A DNA stretch of 64,000 nucleotides from Streptomyces spirodelae (GCF_017676385.1 NZ_JAFFZN010000033.1:1-64000); one strand, 5' to 3'. Shown: positions 7,000-14,631, numbered from the stretch's first letter. Numbers and translations: made by a program. Notes: generated by a model from the letters alone, not told the origin.

Positions 7000-8367
7000 T
7001 CAGGCGGTAGCGGGCCGGGTCTTGGTCAGCGACGTTGACGAGACAGCCGGGGCGGCGGGCCGGAACGGCTTGAGTGCAGGCAGGTCCGGCGCCAGGTGCG
7101 CGGTGCGCTCACAGCGGGCGGCGGCATCAGCCAAGGACAGGTGGGGGGTGCGGATGCGCGACCAGCCACCAGAGGTGTCACCGGCCACCGCGAGCCCAGG
7201 CCGCTCAGGAGCCATGGTGCAGGCGGCGCAGACCGCTTCGGGGGCGATGTCCCCGAGCGCCATCTTGGCCGAGGGCTCGTCGTTCACGCGGTGGCAGACG
7301 CGGCCGGAGAGCTGGGCCCGGAGCATGGTGGCCCCCTTGCCCAGCTCGGCACCGAACCGCTGCCCGCACACCTCCAGATAGATCCCAGCGGCACGGCCGA
7401 GCTGGGCGAGGCGGATGAGCTGGGTGACCATCTCGTCCCGTCGTTCCTCGTCCTTTCGGGAGGCGACGAGGAACAGTTCAGCGACCTCATCCACGAACAG
7501 CACGATCGGCACCGGCCGTTCGCCCTCCGGCAGACCCCACACGTCCGAGGTGATCTCTTCATCCGGCGTGGTGGGGGCGATGCCCTGCCGGGCGCGTATC
7601 AGGTCGTAGCGGTCCTCCATCTCCTGTACCAGTGCACGAAGCAGCTCGGCAGCCTGCCCCGGGTCGGTGGCCAGCGCGGACAGTCGCGGAGCGAAGGGCG
7701 CCAGCTCGACGCCGCGCTTGCAGTCGATACCGGCCAGTGCGACCGGCTGACCGGCGAGCCCGGTGATCAGGTGCCGCAGGTACATCGACTTACCTGACAG
7801 CGTTGCGCCGAGCACCAGTTCATGCGGGATGGCGCGGAAGTCGCGTAGGAACGCGGTTGCGTCCTCCCGCAGCGCCACCGGCACCCGCAGGAACCCGCCA
7901 CCGGCCTTACGCGGCATCCGCACCCGTCGCAGCACATCGAAGCCGACCAGCCGCAGCTCGACCACACCGGGCTTGACCGGCTCGACATAGACGGCGTGCA
8001 CGCCCCACGCATGCCGCAGTCGCTCAGCGGACGCGGCTACGTCGGCCGGTTCCTGCCCCGGCGCGAGCCGCAGCCGGAGCCGCAGGCCGGTCGAGGTCGG
8101 CCGCAGCATCCCCCGACGAGGAGGAACCGGCCGTACCTCCCGCCGCATCGTGGCCCGCACAGCCAGCGCCCGCAGACGAGAGGGCTCTACGGTCAGCCCG
8201 CAGGAGTCCATGACCGATCCGTACGAGCCCACCAGGCGCAGAGCCGAGGCAGGCATGCCCAGCGTGGACCAGTACGCGGCCGGGTGCTGGGCCCGGAGGT
8301 AGGCACCCCCGCCGCCCAGTGCAGCCACCGGGCCGCCTACCTCCATCAGCGTCATCAGCTCGGACAC
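7000..8367 (-). CDS. traSA: FtsK/SpoIIIE-like DNA translocase (conjugation protein)
   Basis: This 455-residue protein would pump double-stranded DNA into the recipient at the hyphal tip. The P-loop is LGATLSGKSMYLRHL. Walker B is PIVLFVDEVAELFLV. An RxxRQ-type stretch (LIRARQGI) and AQLGRAAGIYLEVCGQRFGA fit FtsK-family Tra proteins. It lacks the long multi-spanning N-terminal domain of FtsK, having at most a short hydrophobic start (VAALGGGGAYL), so partner membrane proteins must anchor it. The start is GTG 8367, three bases after the stop of the 116-residue gene. Its neighbours are the DUF2637 gene downstream and the KorSA repressor upstream. Confidence 0.93.
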   Translation of the reverse strand: MSELMTLMEVGGPVAALGGGGAYLRAQHPAAYWSTLGMPASALRLVGSYGSVMDSCGLTVEPSRLRALAVRATMRREVRPVPPRRGMLRPTSTGLRLRLRLAPGQEPADVAASAERLRHAWGVHAVYVEPVKPGVVELRLVGFDVLRRVRMPRKAGGGFLRVPVALREDATAFLRDFRAIPHELVLGATLSGKSMYLRHLITGLAGQPVALAGIDCKRGVELAPFAPRLSALATDPGQAAELLRALVQEMEDRYDLIRARQGIAPTTPDEEITSDVWGLPEGERPVPIVLFVDEVAELFLVASRKDEERRDEMVTQLIRLAQLGRAAGIYLEVCGQRFGAELGKGATMLRAQLSGRVCHRVNDEPSAKMALGDIAPEAVCAACTMAPERPGLAVAGDTSGGWSRIRTPHLSLADAAARCERTAHLAPDLPALKPFRPAAPAVSSTSLTKTRPATA

Positions 8368-8370
8368 GGG

Positions 8371-8721
8371 TCAGGCCCCCATGCCAGCCGGAACGGCGCC
8401 CGGGGCGACAGCGGCAGCGCGGTAGGCGATGCCGTGCCGCTGCTGACCGTTGAATACCGACTCCCACGGCCGAGCCACCAGACCCGGCAGCGAGACCGGA
8501 GCACCCAGCGCCAGCCCTTCAGTGATGCCGCTCTCGGGCACGGTCACGTGGATCAGCGAGGACTCACCCTCGTCGATGTAGACGACGCCGACCTTCATCA
8601 GCGTTTCGCCACTGGTGGCGTCCTTGGCGATCTCACCGGTCTGTCGATCCCGCACCTTCGGCTCAGGTGCTTCGGTCAGCAGGATCGTGGCGGTAGAGGT
8701 TTCAACTCGGATAGTGCGCAA
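8371..8721 (-). CDS. AICE conserved protein upstream of tra (116 aa)
   Basis: Translation starts at TTG 8721, chosen because AAAGGAGAG stands eight bases before it and no ATG or GTG fits. The product begins RTIRVETSTATILLTEAPEP and looks like a small beta-rich domain with a Pro/Ala/Gly tail. Such a gene precedes tra in many streptomycete elements and is often annotated as a plasmid transfer or SCO3933-like protein; no activity is known. It is the first gene of the leftward operon and is followed immediately by tra. Operator candidates lie just upstream. Confidence 0.75.
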   Translation of the reverse strand: MRTIRVETSTATILLTEAPEPKVRDRQTGEIAKDATSGETLMKVGVVYIDEGESSLIHVTVPESGITEGLALGAPVSLPGLVARPWESVFNGQQRHGIAYRAAAVAPGAVPAGMGA

Positions 8722-8764
8722 GGGTTTTCTCTCCTTTGTACGTACACCGAGACCGAGGGCTAGT

Positions 8765-8776
8765 CATCTAGACAAG
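8765..8776 (+). promoter_or_regulatory. KorSA operator candidate 1
   Basis: CATCTAGACAAG lies 44 bp upstream of the TTG start of the tra operon. It fits the pattern YRTCTAKACRAG together with the two sites at 8844 and 9733. Confidence 0.5.
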
Positions 8777-8840
8777 CTCTCTTCGTGATAGATCCCGGCG
8801 AGCTGTTGGGATGCGGACCACTGTGCCACAAGTCTTGCCC

Positions 8841-8856
8841 ACTCGTCTATACGAGT
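8841..8856 (+). promoter_or_regulatory. KorSA operator candidate 2 (perfect palindrome)
   Basis: ACTCGT-CTAT-ACGAGT is a perfect inverted repeat with 6-bp arms in the gap between the repressor stop and the tra operon start. It includes CGTCTATACGAG, the best match to the shared 12-bp pattern. Confidence 0.6.
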
Positions 8857-8925
8857 ATGCCTCTGGGTGTGTACGAGTCCGGAGAGACGACCCTGTGCCA
8901 TGGTTGCCAGAGCTCCCAAGGAGCG

Positions 8926-9714
8926 TCAGTTGGCGGGGAGTTGGTAGGCCAGTACGTAGGCGTCGGCGGCCATGACGGTGTCGCAGACCTCGACCGCGCG
9001 GCCCTCGGTGTCGTAGGCGGTGCGGATCAGGCTGATGACCGGTACGCCGGAGGACAGCCGCAGCATCTTGACCTCGGCCGGGGAGGGCATCCGGGCGCGG
9101 ACCTCTTCGTCGAAGTGGTCCAAGCGGTGGCCGAGCTCTTCCAGCCGGGCGTAGATGCCACCGGGCCCCGGGTTGGGTTCGGCGATCTGCGTACCGCGTG
9201 CCAGGTCCAGCGGCAGGTAGGAGACGGCGAACTCGACCGGCCGCCCGTCCAGCAGATAGCGCCGACGCCGGGCGAGGACCTTGCGGGCCGAGCCGAGCCG
9301 AGCGGAGATGTCCGGGGTGGGCTTCTCTTCCCGGACCTCCAAGCTGTCCACCTCGGGCTTGCTCCCCGCGGCTTCCGCCTCCACGGTGAACGCCGACTTT
9401 CCCTGATCACGGTGCCGACGTGCGAACCGGTCGGAGGCGAGTCGCCGCACAGGGGGCCGTGGCCGGACGAAGACGCCCTTGCCGTGTTCGGACGAGACCA
9501 GCCCTTCGCTCTGGAGGATGGAGAGAGCGTTGCGAACCGTCATCCGTGAGACGCCGAAGTGCTCAACCAGCTCCGATTCGGAGGGCAGCTTGGCGCCTTC
9601 CTTGAAGCGGCCCTTGTCGATGGCTTCCCGGATCTGGTCGGCAATCTGCCGGAAGACCGCTCGGTCGCTGGTGGGGTCCAGCGCCCCGAGAATGCCGGAG
9701 GGAAGAGCCGCCAT
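8926..9714 (-). CDS. korSA: GntR/HutC-family repressor (KorSA-like)
   Basis: This 262-residue regulator has a GntR winged helix-turn-helix (KLPSESELVEHFGVSRMTVR, about residues 43-62). A UTRA-type ligand-binding domain follows (about 110-255, with RRRRYLLDGRPVEFAVSYLP and VISLIRTAYDTEGRAVEV). In pSAM2, KorSA keeps the transfer genes silent by binding near its own gene and the replication activator. The same location between the tra operon and a divergent Nudix gene, with three similar operator candidates on both sides, supports this role. ATG 9714 follows an AGGAGTACACACC ribosome site. Any inducer is unknown. Confidence 0.9.
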   Translation of the reverse strand: MAALPSGILGALDPTSDRAVFRQIADQIREAIDKGRFKEGAKLPSESELVEHFGVSRMTVRNALSILQSEGLVSSEHGKGVFVRPRPPVRRLASDRFARRHRDQGKSAFTVEAEAAGSKPEVDSLEVREEKPTPDISARLGSARKVLARRRRYLLDGRPVEFAVSYLPLDLARGTQIAEPNPGPGGIYARLEELGHRLDHFDEEVRARMPSPAEVKMLRLSSGVPVISLIRTAYDTEGRAVEVCDTVMAADAYVLAYQLPAN

Positions 9715-9732
9715 GGTGTGTACTCCTTTGGA

Positions 9733-9744
9733 TATCTAGACGAG
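9733..9744 (+). promoter_or_regulatory. KorSA operator candidate 3
   Basis: TATCTAGACGAG lies 18 bp upstream of the repressor start codon, on the promoter side shared with the divergent Nudix gene. This fits autorepression and joint control. Confidence 0.55.
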
Positions 9745-9801
9745 ATGCTGAGTACCGTTGCTACGGTGGAGAAGCCTAGCCATCTGAGGGGACCGAGGAA
9801 C

Positions 9802-10236
9802 GTGAGTAGCGCAGAGCGCCCCCACTCCGTAAGCGTCGCAGGGGTCATCGTTGACGACGCGGGCCGAGCGCTGCTCATCCAGCGCCGCGACAACGGACAG
9901 TGGGAGCCACCCGGCGGCGTCCTCGAACCCGGGGAGACCATCCCCGACGCGCTTCAACGCGAGGTCCTCGAAGAGACCGGGTACAAGATCGCACTCCCCG
10001 CGACCCTCACGGGCATCTACAAGAACATGACAGGCTTGATCGTCTCCATGGTCTTCCGCTGCGAAGCGGCCGACGGCTCTCCGACCACCGGGGAGGAGAC
10101 CTACGCCCTTCGCTGGGCCACCCGCGAAGAGGTCACCCAGCTCGCCGACGAGGCATACGCGGTCCGCGTCCTGGACGCGCTCGACGGGGCATCCCCGCCG
10201 GCCATCCGGGCCCACGACGGCGTGCGACTCATCTAG
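9802..10236 (+). CDS. pif: Nudix hydrolase-like protein, possible Pif immunity factor
   Basis: This 144-residue protein has a complete Nudix box: GGVLEPGETIPDALQ then REVLEETGY (the GX5EX7REUXEEXGU pattern). It would hydrolyse a nucleoside diphosphate derivative. In pSAM2 the transfer immunity factor Pif carries a Nudix motif and is encoded beside korSA. The same arrangement here makes Pif the leading assignment, meaning it would block redundant transfer between donors. The start GTG at 9802 is chosen for its GAGGAA ribosome site; ATG 9745 lies in frame upstream but overlaps the operator. The substrate and the immunity role are inferred. Confidence 0.8.
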   Translation: MSSAERPHSVSVAGVIVDDAGRALLIQRRDNGQWEPPGGVLEPGETIPDALQREVLEETGYKIALPATLTGIYKNMTGLIVSMVFRCEAADGSPTTGEETYALRWATREEVTQLADEAYAVRVLDALDGASPPAIRAHDGVRLI

Positions 10237-10281
10237 AACACTTCCACTACCCATAGCGGCCACCAGCATGGAGGAACTTGT

Positions 10282-10755
10282 ATGCACGAGTATATGAGTG
10301 ACTGGCGGATCTGGGAACTCACCTGCCCAGGACTCCCCGAAGAGATCGGCCGAGCCCGCCGCTGGACCCGTGACGTCCTGCGCGACAGCCCCCACGCCGA
10401 CGACGCCGCACTGATCGTGAGCGAGCTGGGCTCGAACGCGCTGATGCACTCGGCGAGCGGCAGCCCCAACGGGAGCTTCCATGTCTCCCTGCACCGCTCG
10501 CGCGGAACTGTCGTCCTGGCGGTCACGGACACCGGAGGCAGCACGACGAAGCCTCACGTCGAGACCCCGGGCGAGGACGACACCCACGGCCGGGGCCTCA
10601 GCCTCGTGACAGCACTGGCCAGCCGCGTACGCGTCACCGGAGACGACTACGGCCGGACCGTCACCGTCGAGATGGCCGACGAGACGAACCAACCGACCCG
10701 ACTCGCACCGCCAGGCGGACACACGGCACTGCCCGCACGGAGGCCGACACCATGA
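10282..10755 (+). CDS. Histidine-kinase-like ATPase (anti-sigma factor type)
   Basis: This 157-residue single-domain protein has a Bergerat fold. The N box is ALIVSELGSNALMHSASGSP, the G1 box is VLAVTDTGG and the G2 region is HGRGLSLVTALASRV. Streptomycetes encode very many such RsbW/SpoIIAB-like proteins, usually next to XRE and DUF397 genes. This copy instead sits in AICE cargo. It may phosphorylate or sequester a regulator, but no partner sigma factor is nearby. The start is ATG 10282, with ATG 10294 as an alternative. It overlaps the next gene by ATGA. Confidence 0.8.
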   Translation: MHEYMSDWRIWELTCPGLPEEIGRARRWTRDVLRDSPHADDAALIVSELGSNALMHSASGSPNGSFHVSLHRSRGTVVLAVTDTGGSTTKPHVETPGEDDTHGRGLSLVTALASRVRVTGDDYGRTVTVEMADETNQPTRLAPPGGHTALPARRPTP

Positions 10756-11072
10756 CCACCCAGCCGCTTCCCACAACGTGGGTCTACTACTGCGAGTGCT
10801 ACGTCAACGAACGCCGACTCGGCACCTACGACGCCCACAGCCCTCGCGAAGCCCTGCGCTGGGTCCGTATCAGCCTCATGATGATCGCCATGACGCTGGA
10901 CGAAGAGCCCTACCGAGAGGCCCGTGCCTGGCTCGACCACGGCCAACCAACAGCAGCCCGCGACCTCGAACAGGGCAAGCCCCACACGCTCACCCTCAAG
11001 CAACGCACCACAGCAGCGACTTGGACAGTCAGCCCAATAGCCTGCCCGCCAGCTCACCAGGCGCGTGCGTAA
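10752..11072 (+). CDS. Hypothetical protein coupled to the ATPase gene (106 aa)
   Basis: I do not recognise a family. The product starts MTTQPLPTTWVYYCECYVNE and is predicted to be a small alpha/beta protein with two early Cys residues, a helical middle (EALRWVRISLMMIAMTL) and a polar tail. Its start overlaps the stop of the ATPase gene, so the two are translationally coupled and probably act together. A long hairpin follows 23 bp after the stop. Confidence 0.65.
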   Translation: MTTQPLPTTWVYYCECYVNERRLGTYDAHSPREALRWVRISLMMIAMTLDEEPYREARAWLDHGQPTAARDLEQGKPHTLTLKQRTTAATWTVSPIACPPAHQARA

Positions 11073-11632
11073 CAACTTTCTCTACGACTTCAAGGCGGCC
11101 CGCTGACGCGGGCCGCGCGCGCTGGCGGCCCGTGGCCGCCGCCCGCTCCTGTCTCCGCCCCGCTCCGCGCCGACCCCGACCCGCTCAGCGCGCAGGCCAG
11201 CGCAGCAACCGAGTTTCTCGGTTGGGCGAGTTCGGACCACTTCGTCACATGCCCGGTCATCGGCGGACGCCCGGCGGCACGAACACGACCAGAGGCACAA
11301 CGCCGACGAGGCCCGTGGCGCGGCGCCCGGCTTCGTCGCGGGCTGCGGGCCGGTCCCGCCATCACAAAGTGGCCGGCCGGGGCTTCGCGAAGGCGTCTGC
11401 GGGCCAACGATCAAGGCTGGAAAGCGTGGCTGATGACGGTGGGTGGTTGGGGTGACCACGTGCGGGTGCTCGGCATCCATCCCACCGTCGTGGCTGACTT
11501 TCTCCGCTTGAGGTAGCAGCGGCACTCGAAGATTCGGGGGCCCAGATCGGGCACTTTGTGCTGGCGAAGAGCCAGCCCGATTCGCTGGCGAGCGCGAGGC
11601 CCCGATATCTCGCACAAAAGCAGCTCTACCCC
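11073..11632. other. Non-coding region of the AICE with hairpins; origin or transfer locus candidate
   Basis: No supported gene is present. At 11095-11116, GCGGCCCGC and GCGGGCCGC form a nine-base stem with a TGAC loop, a likely terminator of the ATPase operon. At 11206-11224, CAACCGAG and CTCGGTTG form an eight-base stem with a TTT loop. AICEs need a replication origin and a cis-acting transfer locus (clt), and this is the longest gene-free stretch in the element, so it is a candidate for either. Confidence 0.45.
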
Positions 11633-12184
11633 CTAAGCGTTACGCCTTCCGTCACGAAGCGTCGCGCTCGCCTGCTGCACAAAGTGATCGAACGCAGCCT
11701 CTGCTTCATTGAGGTTCATCAACGATTCGTAGTTGCGGGCTTCTGCGTTCGAGATTGCTTCGTCATTTCCCCTCCCCCAGGCGTACATGTAAGGTCCCAC
11801 CGCCCGCACAGCTTGCTTGGCAGCCTCTAGCACTGGCAGAGAGAGGGCGTCATCACCGTCCAATAGCGCGATGCGTCGATGACGCCGCTCAAGATCACCG
11901 AACAGGGATTCAGAGCGATGCACCATTGCCGCGTATTGGTCGAAACTGCGAACTATCCAGAGTGACGTGGCTACCCGCAGGATCTGCGGCTGAAGCTCTT
12001 CCCACACCGTGCAGAAGTCTGCGTACGCTTGGTAGCGATCCGAAAGAAGGGAACCCGCTGCGATCGTCAGTTGCTGGATGTCGCGCGCCTGCACCGCAGG
12101 GCCTTGTACGGTCGCGTGATCGAACGTGTTGGCTGTGTGTACCTCCGGGTGGCTCCAATCCGGGTGGTCATCAGGCGACTCCAT
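11633..12184 (-). CDS. Cargo protein: possible RHIM-like motif plus helical domain
   Basis: No established family is recognised. Residues 17-41 read roughly ANTFDHATVQGPAVQARDIQ, which resembles the bacterial RHIM/amyloid signalling consensus (N-x-F/I...V-x-G-x-x-V-Q-A). The remaining 140 residues are helical: RYQAYADFCTVWEELQPQIL, then LERRHRRIALLDGDDALSLP and EAAFDHFVQQASATL. That second part resembles the domain of the protein at 12574 in pattern. ATG 12184 gives 183 residues; ATG 12214 is possible and has a closer GGAG. It stands alone in the cargo, with visibly lower GC than the core genes. Confidence 0.6.
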   Translation of the reverse strand: MESPDDHPDWSHPEVHTANTFDHATVQGPAVQARDIQQLTIAAGSLLSDRYQAYADFCTVWEELQPQILRVATSLWIVRSFDQYAAMVHRSESLFGDLERRHRRIALLDGDDALSLPVLEAAKQAVRAVGPYMYAWGRGNDEAISNAEARNYESLMNLNEAEAAFDHFVQQASATLRDGRRNA

Positions 12185-12193
12185 GCCCCGCAT

Positions 12194-12573
12194 GATACGA
12201 GGCGGCGGGTGCATGGGGCTCCTGTGTCTGTGTTGTGCGGAGGGTCCAGGCAGCGCTGGTGGGCCAGCGGCTACTGCCCGCGCTGGTCAGGGCGGAGGGG
12301 ACGACAGCATGGTGAGCCGGTGGCCCCGTGGGGTTAGGCATACGCGCACCTAATCGTTCGGCGCTCCCGCCGTCGTGGCAGCTGCCAGTGGCGAAGGCCC
12401 ACGCGAGTCCCGTTGCGGTACAGCAGCGAAGTACAGCAACTCCACCAACCGTTGCGGTCTGAAGCTGCCTCTCTCCCTGCGAAGCGGCCGGTATGAGCCT
12501 CACCGACCGATCTCTGTAGAGCTTGTAAACAGAAGGTCGTCGACCCCAAGCCTACGGAGAGAAGCTTGCCCTC
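12194..12573. other. Gap with a dispersed 23-bp repeat
   Basis: I see no gene here. The segment carries GTACAGC-AGCGAA-GTACAGC-AAC at 12418-12440, repeated exactly at 14334-14356 near the right end of the element. Confidence 0.5.
12418..12440 (+). repeat. 23-bp direct repeat, copy 1
   Basis: The unit is two GTACAGC heptamers around AGCGAA, then AAC. An identical copy lies at 14334-14356, so the two copies flank the genes at 12574, 13235 and 13925. Confidence 0.85.
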
Positions 12574-13077
12574 CTACCCGTCTGCGGACGTGGTCAGGGC
12601 CTTTCGCGCTTCCTTCAGGTAGTGATCCAGCGCCTGTCTGATATCGCCTGTGTAGTCGCCGCTGAATCCGATGGGGCGCCCGTCGTCGTGAGTGTCCCCG
12701 CCGCTCATGTTCCAGACGAGCGCGGTGTGGTGAAGATCGTTGAACGCCTTCATCGTCTTGTTAGCGGCCTCGCTGACCACCTCGGGCCCTTCCAGACTCA
12801 CGGCCGCGAGGGCACGTTGCAACGCAGACCGGTGCTGATCAATCGCGTGCTCGATGCGCCCCGAGTCGGCTTCTTGCGTCTCTTCTTCCCAGAGACCCAC
12901 GAGGGCAACGTGGGCTTCCCGACAGGCGAGCAGGAAGTCGCTGTATGTGCGCTTCCTGGGCTCCCGGAGCTGAAGTTTCGCGTCCGAGATCATCTGTCGC
13001 TCGGCCTGCCGGTTTGCGAAGAAGTTTCCGCCGATCGCGGCCAACGCGGTGATGACGCCAACAAGTACCGTTTCCAT
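12574..13077 (-). CDS. Cargo membrane-anchored helical protein (167 aa)
   Basis: The start ATG 13077 has a GGGAGGGG ribosome site. Residues 1-21 (METVLVGVITALAAIGGNFF) form one membrane helix, followed by basic residues. The rest is a cytoplasmic helical domain: KRTYSDFLLACREAHVALVG, RSALQRALAAVSLEGPEVVS, and ALDHYLKEARKAL. Short proteins with a single membrane helix and this AYxxFL...VxLxGPExVxxAA pattern are widespread in actinobacteria without known function. The pattern resembles that of the 11633 protein, suggesting related domains with different N-terminal modules. The intergenic space to the divergent gene at 13235 is 157 bp. Confidence 0.65.
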   Translation of the reverse strand: METVLVGVITALAAIGGNFFANRQAERQMISDAKLQLREPRKRTYSDFLLACREAHVALVGLWEEETQEADSGRIEHAIDQHRSALQRALAAVSLEGPEVVSEAANKTMKAFNDLHHTALVWNMSGGDTHDDGRPIGFSGDYTGDIRQALDHYLKEARKALTTSADG

Positions 13078-13234
13078 CTCTGCGCCCTCCCCTGGGACCG
13101 CTTTCGCTCGGCGGTCGCTGCGATGGGAAGACGCCCGTCCCACCGCGAAGGTTGTAGCCGCACGCGCCCTTGTGAATCGTCCACCTACGTGGCACACAGT
13201 TAGTGGGCGGGGTGACACGGCGAGGGGGCTGCGC

Positions 13235-13861
13235 ATGTCTGGGCAGGGTGAGCGTCGCGCCAAGCCATCGGCTTGGGCTATCGAACGGTTCGGACGGCAG
13301 GCGAGCAAACTCACCAGGGCGGTTCCGGTACAACTGGCGCGAGCTCACGCGCGGGCTCACGCTGTGCACCTCACGGCAGGGCTGAAAAAACGAGGCCCAT
13401 ATGGTTCCACTCTCGCCGAGTGCGTACGCGTGAACCTGGCCGACACTGCCCGCGAACTCGGCGAGTCCGTCCGAGAGATCCGGGGATTCGAATACGCGGT
13501 GATCAACAACCACGCTCTCTTCCCCTACAAGTACGCAGACAGGCCAAGACCGCTCGACCAGGCCCGGCTCCCCTCCAACGCGTCACCCACACGGCGCCGG
13601 CTGTTCCGCGCCCACGGGCCGGAACCACAGGACGGCTTGTTCGAGCTCAACGACGACCTGACGACAGAGGAGTACCGCCAACTAGAGGAAGCGTTTGAGG
13701 AGCTAGGGGCCTCTACGAAGCTGGTATGCGTCTTCTTCACAGCCGATCAAGAAGACGGCATCCATGCCATCCACTGGGGAGAGGCTCACCTCGAACCCGA
13801 CCGCACCTTCACATGGCTGCACAGCGAACAGCTTCCCGTCGCACACCCACCGCCCGACTGA
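13235..13861 (+). CDS. Cargo hypothetical protein (208 aa)
   Basis: I cannot assign a function. ATG 13235 follows GAGGGGGCTGCGC. The N-terminus is basic (RRAKPSAWAIERFGRQASKL). A middle section reads EIRGFEYAVINNHALFPYKY and the C-terminal part is an acidic alpha/beta domain (TKLVCVFFTADQEDGIHAIH, then WGEAHLEPDRTFTW). I recall similar solitary actinobacterial proteins with ALFPxKYADR and HGPEP segments, none characterised. It is divergent from the membrane protein at 12574 and convergent with the gene at 13925. Confidence 0.65.
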   Translation: MSGQGERRAKPSAWAIERFGRQASKLTRAVPVQLARAHARAHAVHLTAGLKKRGPYGSTLAECVRVNLADTARELGESVREIRGFEYAVINNHALFPYKYADRPRPLDQARLPSNASPTRRRLFRAHGPEPQDGLFELNDDLTTEEYRQLEEAFEELGASTKLVCVFFTADQEDGIHAIHWGEAHLEPDRTFTWLHSEQLPVAHPPPD

Positions 13862-13924
13862 CCGGAGACAGGAGCGAAAGGCCAGGACAGCGCTGGGGTG
13901 AACGAACTCACTCGTGGCTAGCCA

Positions 13925-14278
13925 TCAGGGCGATGCCCAGAGGGAGAGCAAGCCAGCTCCCGTTCCGGACAGAATCCCAAGAGCTGTCATCACGACGGGC
14001 CTGGTAAAACGAGGGACCGTCAGGTCAAGTACGGCCAGCTCAATCCGCTCCTTGGTGAAGAGAACGTCGTATCCCGTACTCTCAGACGGAAGCTCCTCCC
14101 GTATGAGGCGCTCCTTCTCTTCGCTTGGCAGTGTTGGATCCGACTTGATCTCTTCTTCGCGCGCTCTCTTGGCACGCAGCGCTGAGTGCCGTTCGGCAAA
14201 GCTGTTACGGAGGGACACGAGCGCCGCGATAGGCAGTGCGCCAGCCAGGAGCATCAGAGCCGTGATCGTCCACTTCAT
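13925..14278 (-). CDS. Cargo two-helix membrane protein (117 aa)
   Basis: The product has a first hydrophobic helix at residues 3-21 (WTITALMLLAGALPIAALV). A charged coiled region follows (SALRAKRAREEEIKSDPTLP, EEKERLIREELP), and a second helix runs from about residue 94 to 113 (VVMTALGILSGTGAGLLSLW). It resembles no family I can name. The lower GC and isolated position fit recently acquired cargo. The start ATG 14278 has a weak GAGGGCAGAGAAAGG ribosome region upstream. Confidence 0.6.
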   Translation of the reverse strand: MKWTITALMLLAGALPIAALVSLRNSFAERHSALRAKRAREEEIKSDPTLPSEEKERLIREELPSESTGYDVLFTKERIELAVLDLTVPRFTRPVVMTALGILSGTGAGLLSLWASP

Positions 14279-14333
14279 AGCCTTTCTCTGCCCTCAGTGA
14301 ACCTCTAGGAAGCTGCCCTCCGGAACCTTTGCA

Positions 14334-14356
14334 GTACAGCAGCGAAGTACAGCAAC
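14334..14356 (+). repeat. 23-bp direct repeat, copy 2
   Basis: This is an exact copy of 12418-12440, situated between the last cargo gene and the right attachment site. Confidence 0.85.
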
Positions 14357-14461
14357 CACTGCGACCCGGCCGGATGCCTGCAGCTCCAAGCGCCGAGCTG
14401 GCCGACCCAGGAGACCTCAGCGGCTGGCGTGCGCGCAGTTCGCAACGAAAGGCTCGGTCCG

Positions 14462-14483
14462 CGTGCCATAGGCGTGCCAGAAC
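14462..14483 (+). promoter_or_regulatory. Right arm-type sites for integrase (candidate)
   Basis: CGTGCC occurs at 14462 and 14473 with the same 11-bp spacing as at the left end, the second again followed by AGAAC. The gene-free stretch 14279-14589 otherwise shows only the 23-bp repeat. Confidence 0.55.
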
Positions 14484-14589
14484 TGACGGTCAGCCCCGGT
14501 CAACTACGGCAACACGAACGCCAACCGTGATGGCCAGCCGACCGTAGCCAGGCAGGCCAGACGCCCAACCCAGCACCACCACCCCGTGA

Positions 14590-14631
14590 TTCCCAAGCTC
14601 AGAGCGCGGGTTCGATTCCCGTCGCCCGCTC
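14590..14631 (+). repeat. attR of the AICE / left att of the remnant
   Basis: All 42 bases are identical to 2656-2697 of the tRNA. Only the 3' half of the tRNA is present, so it is not a second tRNA gene. Confidence 0.95.

Larger units (their letters stand above)
2656..14631. mobile_element. pSAM2-like integrative conjugative element (AICE), about 12 kb
   Basis: The element is bounded by exact 42-bp repeats of the tRNA-Gly 3' half. Inside are, in the order of pSAM2 relatives, an integrase, an excisionase, a RepSA-like replication initiator, small Spd membrane proteins, an FtsK/SpoIIIE-like DNA translocase, a GntR-type KorSA repressor and a divergent Nudix gene that may be Pif. Transfer in this family is of double-stranded DNA driven by the translocase. 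Genes between 10.3 and 14.3 kb are cargo. No key gene is visibly broken, so it may still be functional. Confidence 0.93.

Noticed and set aside
8785..9549. 254-codon plus-strand frame opposite the GntR gene
   Set aside because: Shadow of the repressor gene on the other strand; the GntR frame has clear domains.
14590..14631. Second tRNA-Gly gene
   Set aside because: Only the 3' half is present, without D arm or 5' acceptor strand; it is an attachment site.
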